From Candidatus Moranbacteria bacterium GW2011_GWC2_40_12 (GTDB lineage Bacteria; Patescibacteria; Paceibacteria; Moranbacterales; UBA11712), in assembly GCA_000995965.1 (NCBI GenBank), contig LBYD01000002.1, forward strand, positions 186,001 through 250,000: 64,000 bases of DNA, given 5' to 3'. Both the position numbers and the translations under genes were made by a program. Numbering within the stretch: position 1 is the stretch's first letter; each line of letters starts with the position of its first letter. The notes under the pieces are model-generated. The model saw nothing but the letters and a program-made list of their open reading frames with translations, was not told where the DNA came from and did not search any database. Shown one piece after another: positions 57,279-64,000 of the stretch.

Positions 57279-59897
57279 TTATGGATTTGGATTCGGCTGT
57301 TCTGCGGGCGGGTTCTGCTCCTGATTCTGTTCTGTGGATGGGCTCTGGATGGGTGTTTCAGGTGGAACAGGCTCCTGTTCGCGCCTGACAGTCGGGGCAT
57401 TTTGTCCACTCTGTGCTCCTTGATCTGAATCGGTCACGTCCAAACCGTCAAGAGCGTTATTGCCGGACTTGAGATTAGAAACGATTTTTTTCACGTCCTC
57501 ATTGTCCGGATTGAGCTCGGCGACTTTTTCAAATTGTTCAAGAGCTTTCGCTTTATCGTTCTTTTTGTCATAAACAAGGCCCAGGAAATATCGGGCGTTA
57601 GAATAGTTTTCCGCCAACTTCACGGTTTGCTCCAGCTCCGTCTGAGCCTGGTCATATTTTTCCGCTTTGTAGTAGAAAACCCCGAGCTGGAAGGTGATTC
57701 CCGGATCCTGCGGATTCATTTTCTTGCTTTCTTCGAGTTTGGCGATAGCCTGGTCTATTTCGCCGAGACGGTCAAGGCAAACCGCAATCATGAATTGAGC
57801 AGGAATATAGTTTCCCTTTTGCTCAACTGATTTTTCAAAATTTTGCCGGGCTGAAGCGATATATTCCTTAGCCTTTTCTGGAAGCTGAACACTTTTTCCG
57901 GTTTGTTGCTGACCAGCGCTCTTAGCAGTTTCGATATCAGCCATCATGAGATAAATTTGACCGATTTGATAATAGACCGAAGGATTCTTTGGATCGTATT
58001 TCAATGCTTCCATATAATTATCGCGGGCAGTTTGGTCAGCGCCGTCCTTTGAGCCTACAACGTTTTGATTTATCTGGGCCATTTGGACCAGGTTATCGGG
58101 ATTTTTTGGATTGAGATTGATAGCGGCTCGAGCTTGATCTTCAGCAGCAAAATAAAGGCTTGAAATTTGAGCCCTGTCATCGTCGCTCAAATTGGCAAGG
58201 CCTTTTTCGGAAACTTTTTGGTTGAGCATCGCGAAAAGAGCCACTGACAAATTGCGATGATAAAGATCCCTCGAGGGGTCGAGGTTGACCACCTTCGAGA
58301 GATTATTGACTAAATCCTCGACATTTCCTCCCTGAACGTCGCTTGCAAGAGCCTTATTGTAAGCGGCGGCGGCAACGTACCTTTGGCCTTCAAGAAAGAT
58401 AAGAGAGATAAAGCCGACAATAATCAGGACAAAGACGAAAGAAAGTATCAGAGACACCCGAGGCGAAGAAGTTTCACTGATGAGCTCTTCTTTTTTTCGA
58501 AAAACAATTGATGTCAGAACAACCATTGAAGCCGTAATTACCCACCAAAGAAAATCTAAAGTGATATTTGACGGATAGAAGAAGAAAGCGATAGTGAGAT
58601 ATATCCAAACAGCCGCAATTCCTATCAATGTATAAGCTCCCTCTTCGCTTCGGCCGAAGATTTTTACAAACGAGGAAAATATGTGAACTAGGATTGCCCC
58701 CATAAGAAAAATAATCGCCAAAGCCCCAAGAAATCCAGTTGATGTGGCCAAAGTGAAGAATCGGCTGCTTCCCTCATTGAACTTCACCGACCAAAAATTT
58801 GTAAGATTGATTTCAGCAGGTTTGCTCTTCAAATAAGCAAGGTCATAAGCCGAAAGTCCGGATCCCAAAAGAAATTTATCTTTCCATGTTCCTTTGATAA
58901 CGTCAAAAGAAGCACTTTGAGAAAGGCCGACTTCAACCGGAAGTTGGACGCTTACGATGGAACGGCTTTTTCCAATAAGAGCTGCTAAAAGAACAAGAGT
59001 GAGTATAACCATAGGAAAAACCAAGGTTCGATTTTTCTCTTCATTTCCTCCAGTTATGATTGAAAGTCCCAAGAGGACTGCCATACCGACCAAGAAAATA
59101 ACGAGTGTTGTGGAAAAATTGATCATAATCAGAGTAAAAGTAAAAAGAAGAGCCAGAATGATCAGGGCAATTTTCACAATAATAGGCTGCTTCTCAAGAA
59201 GCATAGCGACAGAGATTATCAGGATTGCTCCAATAAAAATAGAAAAGGCATAAATAGAACCAACCGAGTTAAAAGAGTTTTGGGCGATCGCTGGATTTTT
59301 AAACATAAACTTTCCGAAAAGCTGGAAGAGGGCATAAATATTGGCAATGGCCGCGGAACCAATCAAAGTGAGAATAAGAATCTGTATTTTCTTCCTCGAG
59401 TTAAAATTATTAGTTATAACAAAAAATAGGGCAATAAGACCAATAAAACTAACAAGAGACAAACTTTCTGTTCCGAGGGCTCCCCACATGCTTTGGTCAC
59501 GGTAGGTAGAAAATATTGTACTTAAAGAATAAATTAGAAGAAGCAGCAACAAAGGCACAAGAAGAAAATTTTTCTTTATACGAATCCGGCCCTCCCAGGC
59601 AAGTTTTCCTATCCATGCAAGAAAAGCAATCCCGCCCAAACCCACAATCAGAAGCTGCTTATTGAGTTCAAGAATACTCGGTACCGTGGGAAGAAAAAAT
59701 AAAGGAGTTAAAAAAGCCAGCAAATAGACAACTCCGATGATTATCCAGTCAATGACTATTGGTATTCGAGTGTCCTTTTTGAAATTAGGAGCCGGAGAGT
59801 GCGGCGTTGACGCGTTTTTTTGTTCAGGTCTGGGACCAGTAAAACTAATTTCGGGCCTTTTTGGCGCAATTCCCTCTCTTCTAAGATCGATTTTCAT
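57279..59897 (-). CDS. O-antigen ligase-like membrane protein with C-terminal TPR domain
   Basis: 872 aa from the ATG at 59897 (24 upstream codons belong to the leader). Residues ~45-500 have about 12-13 membrane helices with a large extracytoplasmic loop (about 325-390), the topology of Wzy/WaaL/PglL-type polymerases and O-oligosaccharyltransferases; from ~520 on there are at least four TPR repeats (LYHRNLSVALFAML, AEDQARAAINLNPKNPDNL, YMEALKYDPKNPSVYYQIGQ, AKALEQFEKVAELNPDN) and a Pro/Gln-rich tail. CPR proteins of this plan are thought to modify surface glycans or glycoproteins; the substrate is unknown. Confidence 0.8.
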   Translation of the reverse strand: MKIDLRREGIAPKRPEISFTGPRPEQKNASTPHSPAPNFKKDTRIPIVIDWIIIGVVYLLAFLTPLFFLPTVPSILELNKQLLIVGLGGIAFLAWIGKLAWEGRIRIKKNFLLVPLLLLLLIYSLSTIFSTYRDQSMWGALGTESLSLVSFIGLIALFFVITNNFNSRKKIQILILTLIGSAAIANIYALFQLFGKFMFKNPAIAQNSFNSVGSIYAFSIFIGAILIISVAMLLEKQPIIVKIALIILALLFTFTLIMINFSTTLVIFLVGMAVLLGLSIITGGNEEKNRTLVFPMVILTLVLLAALIGKSRSIVSVQLPVEVGLSQSASFDVIKGTWKDKFLLGSGLSAYDLAYLKSKPAEINLTNFWSVKFNEGSSRFFTLATSTGFLGALAIIFLMGAILVHIFSSFVKIFGRSEEGAYTLIGIAAVWIYLTIAFFFYPSNITLDFLWWVITASMVVLTSIVFRKKEELISETSSPRVSLILSFVFVLIIVGFISLIFLEGQRYVAAAAYNKALASDVQGGNVEDLVNNLSKVVNLDPSRDLYHRNLSVALFAMLNQKVSEKGLANLSDDDRAQISSLYFAAEDQARAAINLNPKNPDNLVQMAQINQNVVGSKDGADQTARDNYMEALKYDPKNPSVYYQIGQIYLMMADIETAKSAGQQQTGKSVQLPEKAKEYIASARQNFEKSVEQKGNYIPAQFMIAVCLDRLGEIDQAIAKLEESKKMNPQDPGITFQLGVFYYKAEKYDQAQTELEQTVKLAENYSNARYFLGLVYDKKNDKAKALEQFEKVAELNPDNEDVKKIVSNLKSGNNALDGLDVTDSDQGAQSGQNAPTVRREQEPVPPETPIQSPSTEQNQEQNPPAEQPNPNP

Positions 59898-60248
59898 TTT
59901 AGTGTCTTTGATAATTATTAAAAAATGTATTTTTAGGCATAACAATACCCCGCTTCTTCCATGGGTCAAGAAATATATCCTATTCGGTTGTTTTTTTACC
60001 CCTCACCAATTCCAACCAGCTTCTTTATTTATTCACAGCAGATAGCGGTGCGACTGCCTTCTTTCCGCGTGAATTAAGTAAAAATGTATTCAGAATTAGT
60101 GAGAAGTGAATTTTGACCCGAGACTGCGGGGTGGTTTTGTAATTTCATTATAACAGTTCAAAATAAATACGCAAACCCATTAAATAATCTAAACATTTTG
60201 CAGGTTTTTGTCTTTGCAATTTTCGTGCTGGAGCTAATCATAAAATAA
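59898..60248. other. Intergenic region with two minus-strand promoters
   Basis: 351 bp without a gene. Promoter 1: TTGACC (59964-59969), 16 nt, TATTGT (59942-59947). Promoter 2: TTGCGT (60169-60174), 16 nt, perfect TATAAT (60147-60152). Both read toward the gene at 59897. Confidence 0.5.
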
Positions 60249-61742
60249 CTATGCTTCATTCTTTTCTCCGTATGGGAAACTTATTTGCGACAAAATAAAA
60301 GGAATCGCGAAAATTATTATTCCCGGTTTGATATCCCAAAAGTAGTGGTCGAAAAAAGAGATGAACAGATAGCAAAGAATTATAATACAATAAGGATAGT
60401 TTGTCAATAATACGGATTTAATACGCATAAAGCAACAATTATATAATAATGTCAATAGATATAGCAGGAAAAACATAAGCCCCGTCATCCCCAGCTCCGA
60501 AGTTATTAATAGATAAATATTATGGACCGGTTGATATTGCCAACCAGCCCAAGAGGGTTGGGAAATTATTTCTTGATATATAAATTGACCCAACCCAACC
60601 CCAAGCCATGGATGTTCAGAAATTGTTTCTCGTGAAACATTCAGAAATAGAACTCTTTCTTCAAGCGATTGGGTCGAGTATAAAGAATAATTTAAATTTA
60701 GTGAGGCTAAAATATATCCAAGCAATAAAAGAATTATGAATGTTGTGAATATAAGCAAAATTCGATTCCTTATGAGTCTGATATTTACTATCAAAAGTGC
60801 CAAACCTGCTAAAAAGATGCTTAGAAAAGCAGATCGAGAAAATGTCAGAAAAAAGCTTGATAAATTGATAACTAAAACAGAAATAAATAACCACGTGGGA
60901 ATTTTTGACAAAATTGTTTCATGTGGAACATTTTTGTCACCTCGCTTGTTCTGTATCTGACGCTTCACAAGCACAGAAATGAGCAAGATAATCTGAAGAA
61001 CAAGAAAGCCGGCAAGTATATTCGGGTGAGGAAATGTTCCATAAGCCCGGATATGTTTCATGCCTGAAACAACAATCTTAGCAACGCCCGGAATATCTGG
61101 ACCCAGCAGGCTCTCGCCGAAAAACTTAAAACCCAAAGAACGGTTGAGGATAAACTGCAAAATTCCTATTAAGGATTGGATAATTCCACCCATAAACAGA
61201 CCTAGATAAATAAATTCGGCTTTTATATACCCTTTTTTAGCCTGATTTCTAATAATAATCGAAAAGTTGACAATTAAAAGTATTATAAGCAAGCGATAAG
61301 CCGCGATAAGTTGTAACGGTGCCCAAAATATAGAAATAGCCATCCAGATCATAAAAAGCTTCAAAAAAAATGTTTCACTGCGGGCTGAAAAAATCATGAT
61401 CTTAAATGAACCTGTAATACGGTGTAAGAGAACCGTAATACAGTTCGTATTACTTGACAACGTACCATTATTGTTGTTTACATAATGTAATGCTTTTTCT
61501 GGCTTTGCCTCTTGACTGAAAATGTATTTTATTATATAAATAATTATGACAGATAAGATCAAGACATCTGACCAACTTAGACTCGGCGTCATATATTCAT
61601 TGAACTCCCCATGGAAGTATGATAAAAACGTGGGAAAAACTTTTCGAAGATTAAACGAGAAAGTGGCAAAGAAGAGGAAAATCAGAATTTTCTCTGCGTT
61701 GTTCCATAGCCAGCTTGTTTTTGTCGTGAAACTGTTTCTCAT
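60249..61742 (-). CDS. O-antigen ligase family protein
   Basis: 497 aa with about 12 membrane helices. The WaaL/Wzy-type loop is visible: GIIQSLIGILQFILNRSLGFKFFGE, GTFPHPNILAGFLVL (conserved His/Asn), FLTFSRSAFLSIFLAGLALL, and the extracytoplasmic EHPWLGVGLGQF with YQPVHNIYLLI (conserved His). Such enzymes ligate or polymerise glycans outside the membrane. Same strand and family as the TPR-containing neighbour, so the two probably act on the same surface polymer. Confidence 0.85.
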   Translation of the reverse strand: MRNSFTTKTSWLWNNAEKILIFLFFATFSFNLRKVFPTFLSYFHGEFNEYMTPSLSWSDVLILSVIIIYIIKYIFSQEAKPEKALHYVNNNNGTLSSNTNCITVLLHRITGSFKIMIFSARSETFFLKLFMIWMAISIFWAPLQLIAAYRLLIILLIVNFSIIIRNQAKKGYIKAEFIYLGLFMGGIIQSLIGILQFILNRSLGFKFFGESLLGPDIPGVAKIVVSGMKHIRAYGTFPHPNILAGFLVLQIILLISVLVKRQIQNKRGDKNVPHETILSKIPTWLFISVLVINLSSFFLTFSRSAFLSIFLAGLALLIVNIRLIRNRILLIFTTFIILLLLGYILASLNLNYSLYSTQSLEERVLFLNVSRETISEHPWLGVGLGQFIYQEIISQPSWAGWQYQPVHNIYLLITSELGMTGLMFFLLYLLTLLYNCCFMRIKSVLLTNYPYCIIILCYLFISFFDHYFWDIKPGIIIFAIPFILSQISFPYGEKNEA

Positions 61743-61768
61743 ATGACAAGTCTAACACATACTTTTCA

Positions 61769-61797
61769 TTGACTGAAAGCGTTTTTAGAAATAGTAT
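61769..61797 (+). promoter_or_regulatory. Promoter of tRNA-Ala
   Basis: TTGACT (61769-61774), 17-nt spacer, TAGTAT (61792-61797), 12 nt before the tRNA. Confidence 0.6.
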
Positions 61798-61809
61798 AGA
61801 AAAGTATAT

Positions 61810-61882
61810 GGGCCGTTGGCGCAGTTGGTAGCGCGTCTCGATGGCATCGAGAAGGTCACCGGTTCAAGTCCGGTACGGTCCA
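61810..61882 (+). tRNA. tRNA-Ala(GGC)
   Basis: 73 nt. Acceptor GGGCCGT/ACGGTCC (one G-U pair), anticodon stem TCTCG/CGAGA with loop ATGGCAT (GGC), T-arm with TTCAAGT. No encoded CCA. Confidence 0.93.
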
Positions 61883-61928
61883 CTGGATTAAGTCCTTCGT
61901 GAAACTGTTTCACAGATAACATTCAAAA

Positions 61929-62231
61929 ATGACAGATCAAAGAAAATTCCAACGTCGAATCGAGAACTTTGTTTGCGAGAACTGCGGAGCGGAAGTGAAA
62001 GGCAATGGTTTCACAGACCATTGCCCCGTTTGCCTTTGGGGGCGCCACGTGGATGTGAATCCGGGTGATCGCGCGTCGAGTTGCCGCGGTATGATGAGAC
62101 CGATAAGGGTAGAAGCAAAAAGCGGAAAATATCTGCTCTATTATAAATGTAAGGAATGTAGGCATAAGTTTCGAGTAAGATCAGCACCAAATGATGAATT
62201 CGATTTGATTATTAAATTGATTAACAAATAA
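61929..62231 (+). CDS. RNHCP-domain zinc-binding protein
   Basis: 100 aa. RIENFVCENCGAEVKGNGFTDHCPVCLWGRHVD, positions about 10-42, carries the CxxC, His and CxxC residues of RNHCP domains; a second CKECRHKF pair lies near residue 77. RNHCP proteins are small probable zinc-ribbon proteins, often next to tRNA genes or involved in RNA contexts; function unknown. Located between tRNA-Ala and tRNA-Arg. Confidence 0.8.
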   Translation: MTDQRKFQRRIENFVCENCGAEVKGNGFTDHCPVCLWGRHVDVNPGDRASSCRGMMRPIRVEAKSGKYLLYYKCKECRHKFRVRSAPNDEFDLIIKLINK

Positions 62232-62235
62232 TATT

Positions 62236-62293
62236 TGCCCCCGTAGTTCAATGACAAGGGACTCCTAAGCCCTAGATCCATGCCCGCCCGTTC
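62236..62293 (+). pseudogene. Degenerate copy of tRNA-Arg(CCU)
   Basis: GCCCCCGTAGTTCAATG followed by ACAAGGGACTCCTAAGCCCTAGAT, which is identical to the anticodon arm of the intact tRNA at 62303, but part of the D-arm and the whole T-arm are missing; it ends CCCGCCCG. Confidence 0.6.
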
Positions 62294-62302
62294 ACTTTTT
62301 TA

Positions 62303-62374
62303 CTCCTCATAGTTCAATGGATAGAACAAGGGACTCCTAAGCCCTAGATGCAGGTCCGATTCCTGCTGAGGAGA
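62303..62374 (+). tRNA. tRNA-Arg(CCU)
   Basis: 72 nt. Acceptor CTCCTCA/TGAGGAG, D-arm GTTC..GAAC, anticodon arm AGGGA/GCCCT with loop CTCCTAA (CCT), T-arm GCAGG/CCTGC with TCCGATT. Starts with C rather than G. No encoded CCA. Confidence 0.88.
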
Positions 62375-62432
62375 CAAAAAGTGTTCGGGTGAAACTCATG
62401 ACGGGGACACATAAAATTTTTAAATTATAATT

Positions 62433-63512
62433 ATGAACAAAAAAATCAATCTTGCGGTCATCTTTGGCGGGCGGTCTGGAGAGCATGAAGTTTCGCTTTC
62501 CTCGGCGCGGGGAGTGATGAAAAATCTGGACAAGGAAAAATATAATGTGATTCCGATCGCGATAACGAAGAAAGGGAACTGGCTGATCGGGGACAAAGGA
62601 AAAAAATACATCGAAATGAACGAGGATAAGATCGGAAAAGAAGGGGCGATCAGCCTTGAAGAATCGCAGAGCCTTGTAACAATAAAAGATGACGACAGAA
62701 GTTTGGCCAATTACGCGGAAGGAAACGCGGGAGCGAAAATTGATTTGGTTTTTCCGATTCTCCACGGACCGTTTGGCGAGGATGGTAGGCTGCAAGGGAT
62801 GCTTGATATGCTTGGCATGCCATATGTTTTTTCGGGAGTGCTGGCGCACGCGATCGGAATGAACAAACCGAAAGCCAAAATCATTGCCGCAAAGTTTGGA
62901 GTGCCGGTGCCAAAAGATATCGTTATAAAAAAAGAAGAGAAGCGTGATCTTGACGAAATAACTGAAAAACTGTCGCTTCCCATGATGGTGAAGCCGTCGG
63001 AGCTGGGCTCCTCGGTCGGAATATCTCTCGTGAAAACAAAAGAAGAATTGGAGAGGGGAATTGAAGACGCATTTTCGCATGGAGACGAAGTAATTTTGGA
63101 GCAGTATATAAAAGGAAGAGAGTTTACGGTGACAGTAATGGGAAATGAAAGGCCTGAAGCTTTGGCTATCACTGAAATTATTCCCGTCGTTTCCGAATTT
63201 TATGACTATAAAGCCAAATACGAAGACGGCGGATCAAAGCATGTTTGCCCGGCCGAAATTTCAAAAGAGGATGAAGAAAAACTCAAGGGCTATGCCGCAG
63301 CCACTTTCAAGGCGATTGGCTGCGCTGACCTTGCCCGAGTCGATTTTCTCTGGGATGAGAAAAAAAATGAATATTATTTCACCGACATCAACACCATTCC
63401 CGGCATGACCCCAACGAGCCTTGCGCCTGAAGCGGCGGCTCTCGCCGGCATGAATTTCACGCAGTTTTTGGATGCGCTGATTGAAGGGGCGATGAAACGC
63501 GTGAGAAAATAA
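62433..63512 (+). CDS. ddl: D-alanine--D-alanine ligase
   Basis: 359 aa ATP-grasp enzyme making D-Ala-D-Ala for peptidoglycan. Seen: VIFGGRSGEHEVSLSSARGV (substrate and ATP contacts), LHGPFGEDGRLQGMLDMLGMPYVFSGV, MVKPSELGSSVGISLV, EQYIKGREFTVTVMGN and the C-terminal DINTIPGMTPTSLAPEAAA. Complete. Together with the LysM-CHAP, 3D and RlpA proteins it shows that the cell builds and remodels its own wall. Confidence 0.95.
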   Translation: MNKKINLAVIFGGRSGEHEVSLSSARGVMKNLDKEKYNVIPIAITKKGNWLIGDKGKKYIEMNEDKIGKEGAISLEESQSLVTIKDDDRSLANYAEGNAGAKIDLVFPILHGPFGEDGRLQGMLDMLGMPYVFSGVLAHAIGMNKPKAKIIAAKFGVPVPKDIVIKKEEKRDLDEITEKLSLPMMVKPSELGSSVGISLVKTKEELERGIEDAFSHGDEVILEQYIKGREFTVTVMGNERPEALAITEIIPVVSEFYDYKAKYEDGGSKHVCPAEISKEDEEKLKGYAAATFKAIGCADLARVDFLWDEKKNEYYFTDINTIPGMTPTSLAPEAAALAGMNFTQFLDALIEGAMKRVRK

Positions 63513-63554
63513 TCAACATTTGGAATTTAGCCAATCACATGATAAACTTTTTGT

Positions 63555-63749
63555 ATGAATACGGTGACAAAAGAATCAGTAATAGCCCAGGAAGTGCAAG
63601 ACAAAATTTTTCGCCGGATGCCGGTGGAGAAAAAGCTTGAAATGCTTGGCGATTTTTACTATTTAGCAAAAGATTTAAATCGGATTGGCGATAAAAATGG
63701 ATCAGCTGACACTTCTAAAAAAAATCACAAAAACATTAGGCGATCTTGA
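63555..63749 (+). CDS. Small protein upstream of nucleotidyltransferase
   Basis: 64 aa, helical and charged (KLEMLGDFYYLAKDLNRIGDKN). It overlaps the nucleotidyltransferase gene by 53 bp in another frame, so the two are coupled. Could be a small partner protein as in two-gene nucleotidyltransferase modules. No family recognised. Confidence 0.55.
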   Translation: MNTVTKESVIAQEVQDKIFRRMPVEKKLEMLGDFYYLAKDLNRIGDKNGSADTSKKNHKNIRRS

Positions 63750-64000
63750 GGTTCCATATCTCGTCACTGGAGGGGTGGCGGTGACTGTCTGGGGCCGGCC
63801 GCGCTTCACGGCGGATATTGATATTGTCATCGAAATATCCTTGCCGCAATCAAAAAATCTGATCAAGGTTCTGCGAAAGATTAATAAGAAAATTTATCTT
63901 AGCGAAACGGCAGTCAACCAAGCCATTCATAACAGCGGGGAATTCAATCTCATTCATCCGGATGGATTGAAAGTTGATTTTTGGATTTTAGAGAACGATA
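63697..64000 (+). CDS. Nucleotidyltransferase-fold protein (AbiEii/DUF6036-like), cut by window end
   Basis: 101 codons visible from the ATG at 63697. LEVPYLVTGGVAVTVWGRPR then FTADIDIVIEI give the GG and DxD motifs of minimal nucleotidyltransferases. AbiEii/MNT-type enzymes are often parts of toxin-antitoxin or phage-defence pairs; the rest of the gene and any partner lie beyond the window. Confidence 0.65.
   Translation, partial: MDQLTLLKKITKTLGDLEVPYLVTGGVAVTVWGRPRFTADIDIVIEISLPQSKNLIKVLRKINKKIYLSETAVNQAIHNSGEFNLIHPDGLKVDFWILEND

Noticed and set aside
62337..63080. 247-aa open frame on the minus strand
   Set aside because: Antisense to ddl and tRNA-Arg; no ribosome-binding site or domain.

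Overview
This window reads as part of the small genome of a Patescibacteria/CPR bacterium of the Parcubacteria type. The assignment is an inference from gene content: a PrgI/VirB6-like secretion cluster, an array of TrbC/VirB2-like pilins, DUF5654 and RNHCP proteins, a PurD-like ATP-grasp enzyme with no purine pathway around it, an L19 with an acidic tail, scattered single tRNA genes lacking an encoded CCA, and GC-rich palindromes that sit both inside genes and beside tRNAs. There is no rRNA, no CRISPR array, no IS element and no recognisable prophage.

Layout. 0.2-6.5 kb: a minus-strand operon for a type IV secretion-like envelope machine (PrgI, VirB6-like channel, two secreted proteins, one with calcium-binding repeats). 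6.8-12 kb: a UbiA-family prenyltransferase facing an operon of TrmB-type regulator, G5/RlpA wall protein, geranylgeranyl-reductase-like flavoprotein and rsmA. 12-13.7 kb: two small membrane proteins and a PaaX-like regulator flanked by two matching palindromic operators. 13.7-24 kb: comM, lspA, dksA-like, yraN, a structured gene-free stretch, pnp, an NYN nuclease, rpsO and uvrD. 24.1-27.1 kb: a complete diversity-generating retroelement (DGR). 27-31.9 kb: LysM-CHAP hydrolase with a structured leader, Xer recombinase, PurD-like enzyme. 32-38 kb: tRNAs, ftsH, tilS, a CMP-kinase-like gene and rpsA. 38-48 kb: a metallo-beta-lactamase-fold protein, gyrA, a solute-binding lipoprotein and five VirB2/TrbC-like pilin genes. 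48-51.5 kb: tRNAs, pseudouridine synthase, rplS, a tRNA-Phe gene split by a group I intron, and a 3D-domain wall protein. 51.5-64 kb: clpP, tig, hppA, nusA, two O-antigen-ligase-type membrane proteins, tRNA-Ala, tRNA-Arg, RNHCP, ddl and a nucleotidyltransferase cut by the window end.

The DGR is the standout system. The 3' end of a 257-aa protein gene (variable region 24983-25103) is a near copy of a non-coding template (25475-25595). Of 17 mismatches in this core, 15 fall at template adenines. A reverse transcriptase with the DGR-type motif PIGNLTSQ and a YTDD active site, and an Avd-like four-helix accessory protein, complete the cassette. Unusually, avd is on the opposite strand, head to head with the RT gene with only 12 nt between start codons, and tail to tail with the template RNA across a 16-bp perfect terminator hairpin.

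The second notable element is the 296-nt group I intron in the anticodon loop of tRNA-Phe(GAA). P1, P7 and P10 pairings can be read directly and fix both splice sites. Around the tRNA genes lie tRNA halves and degenerate copies, most of them abutting GC-rich palindromes.
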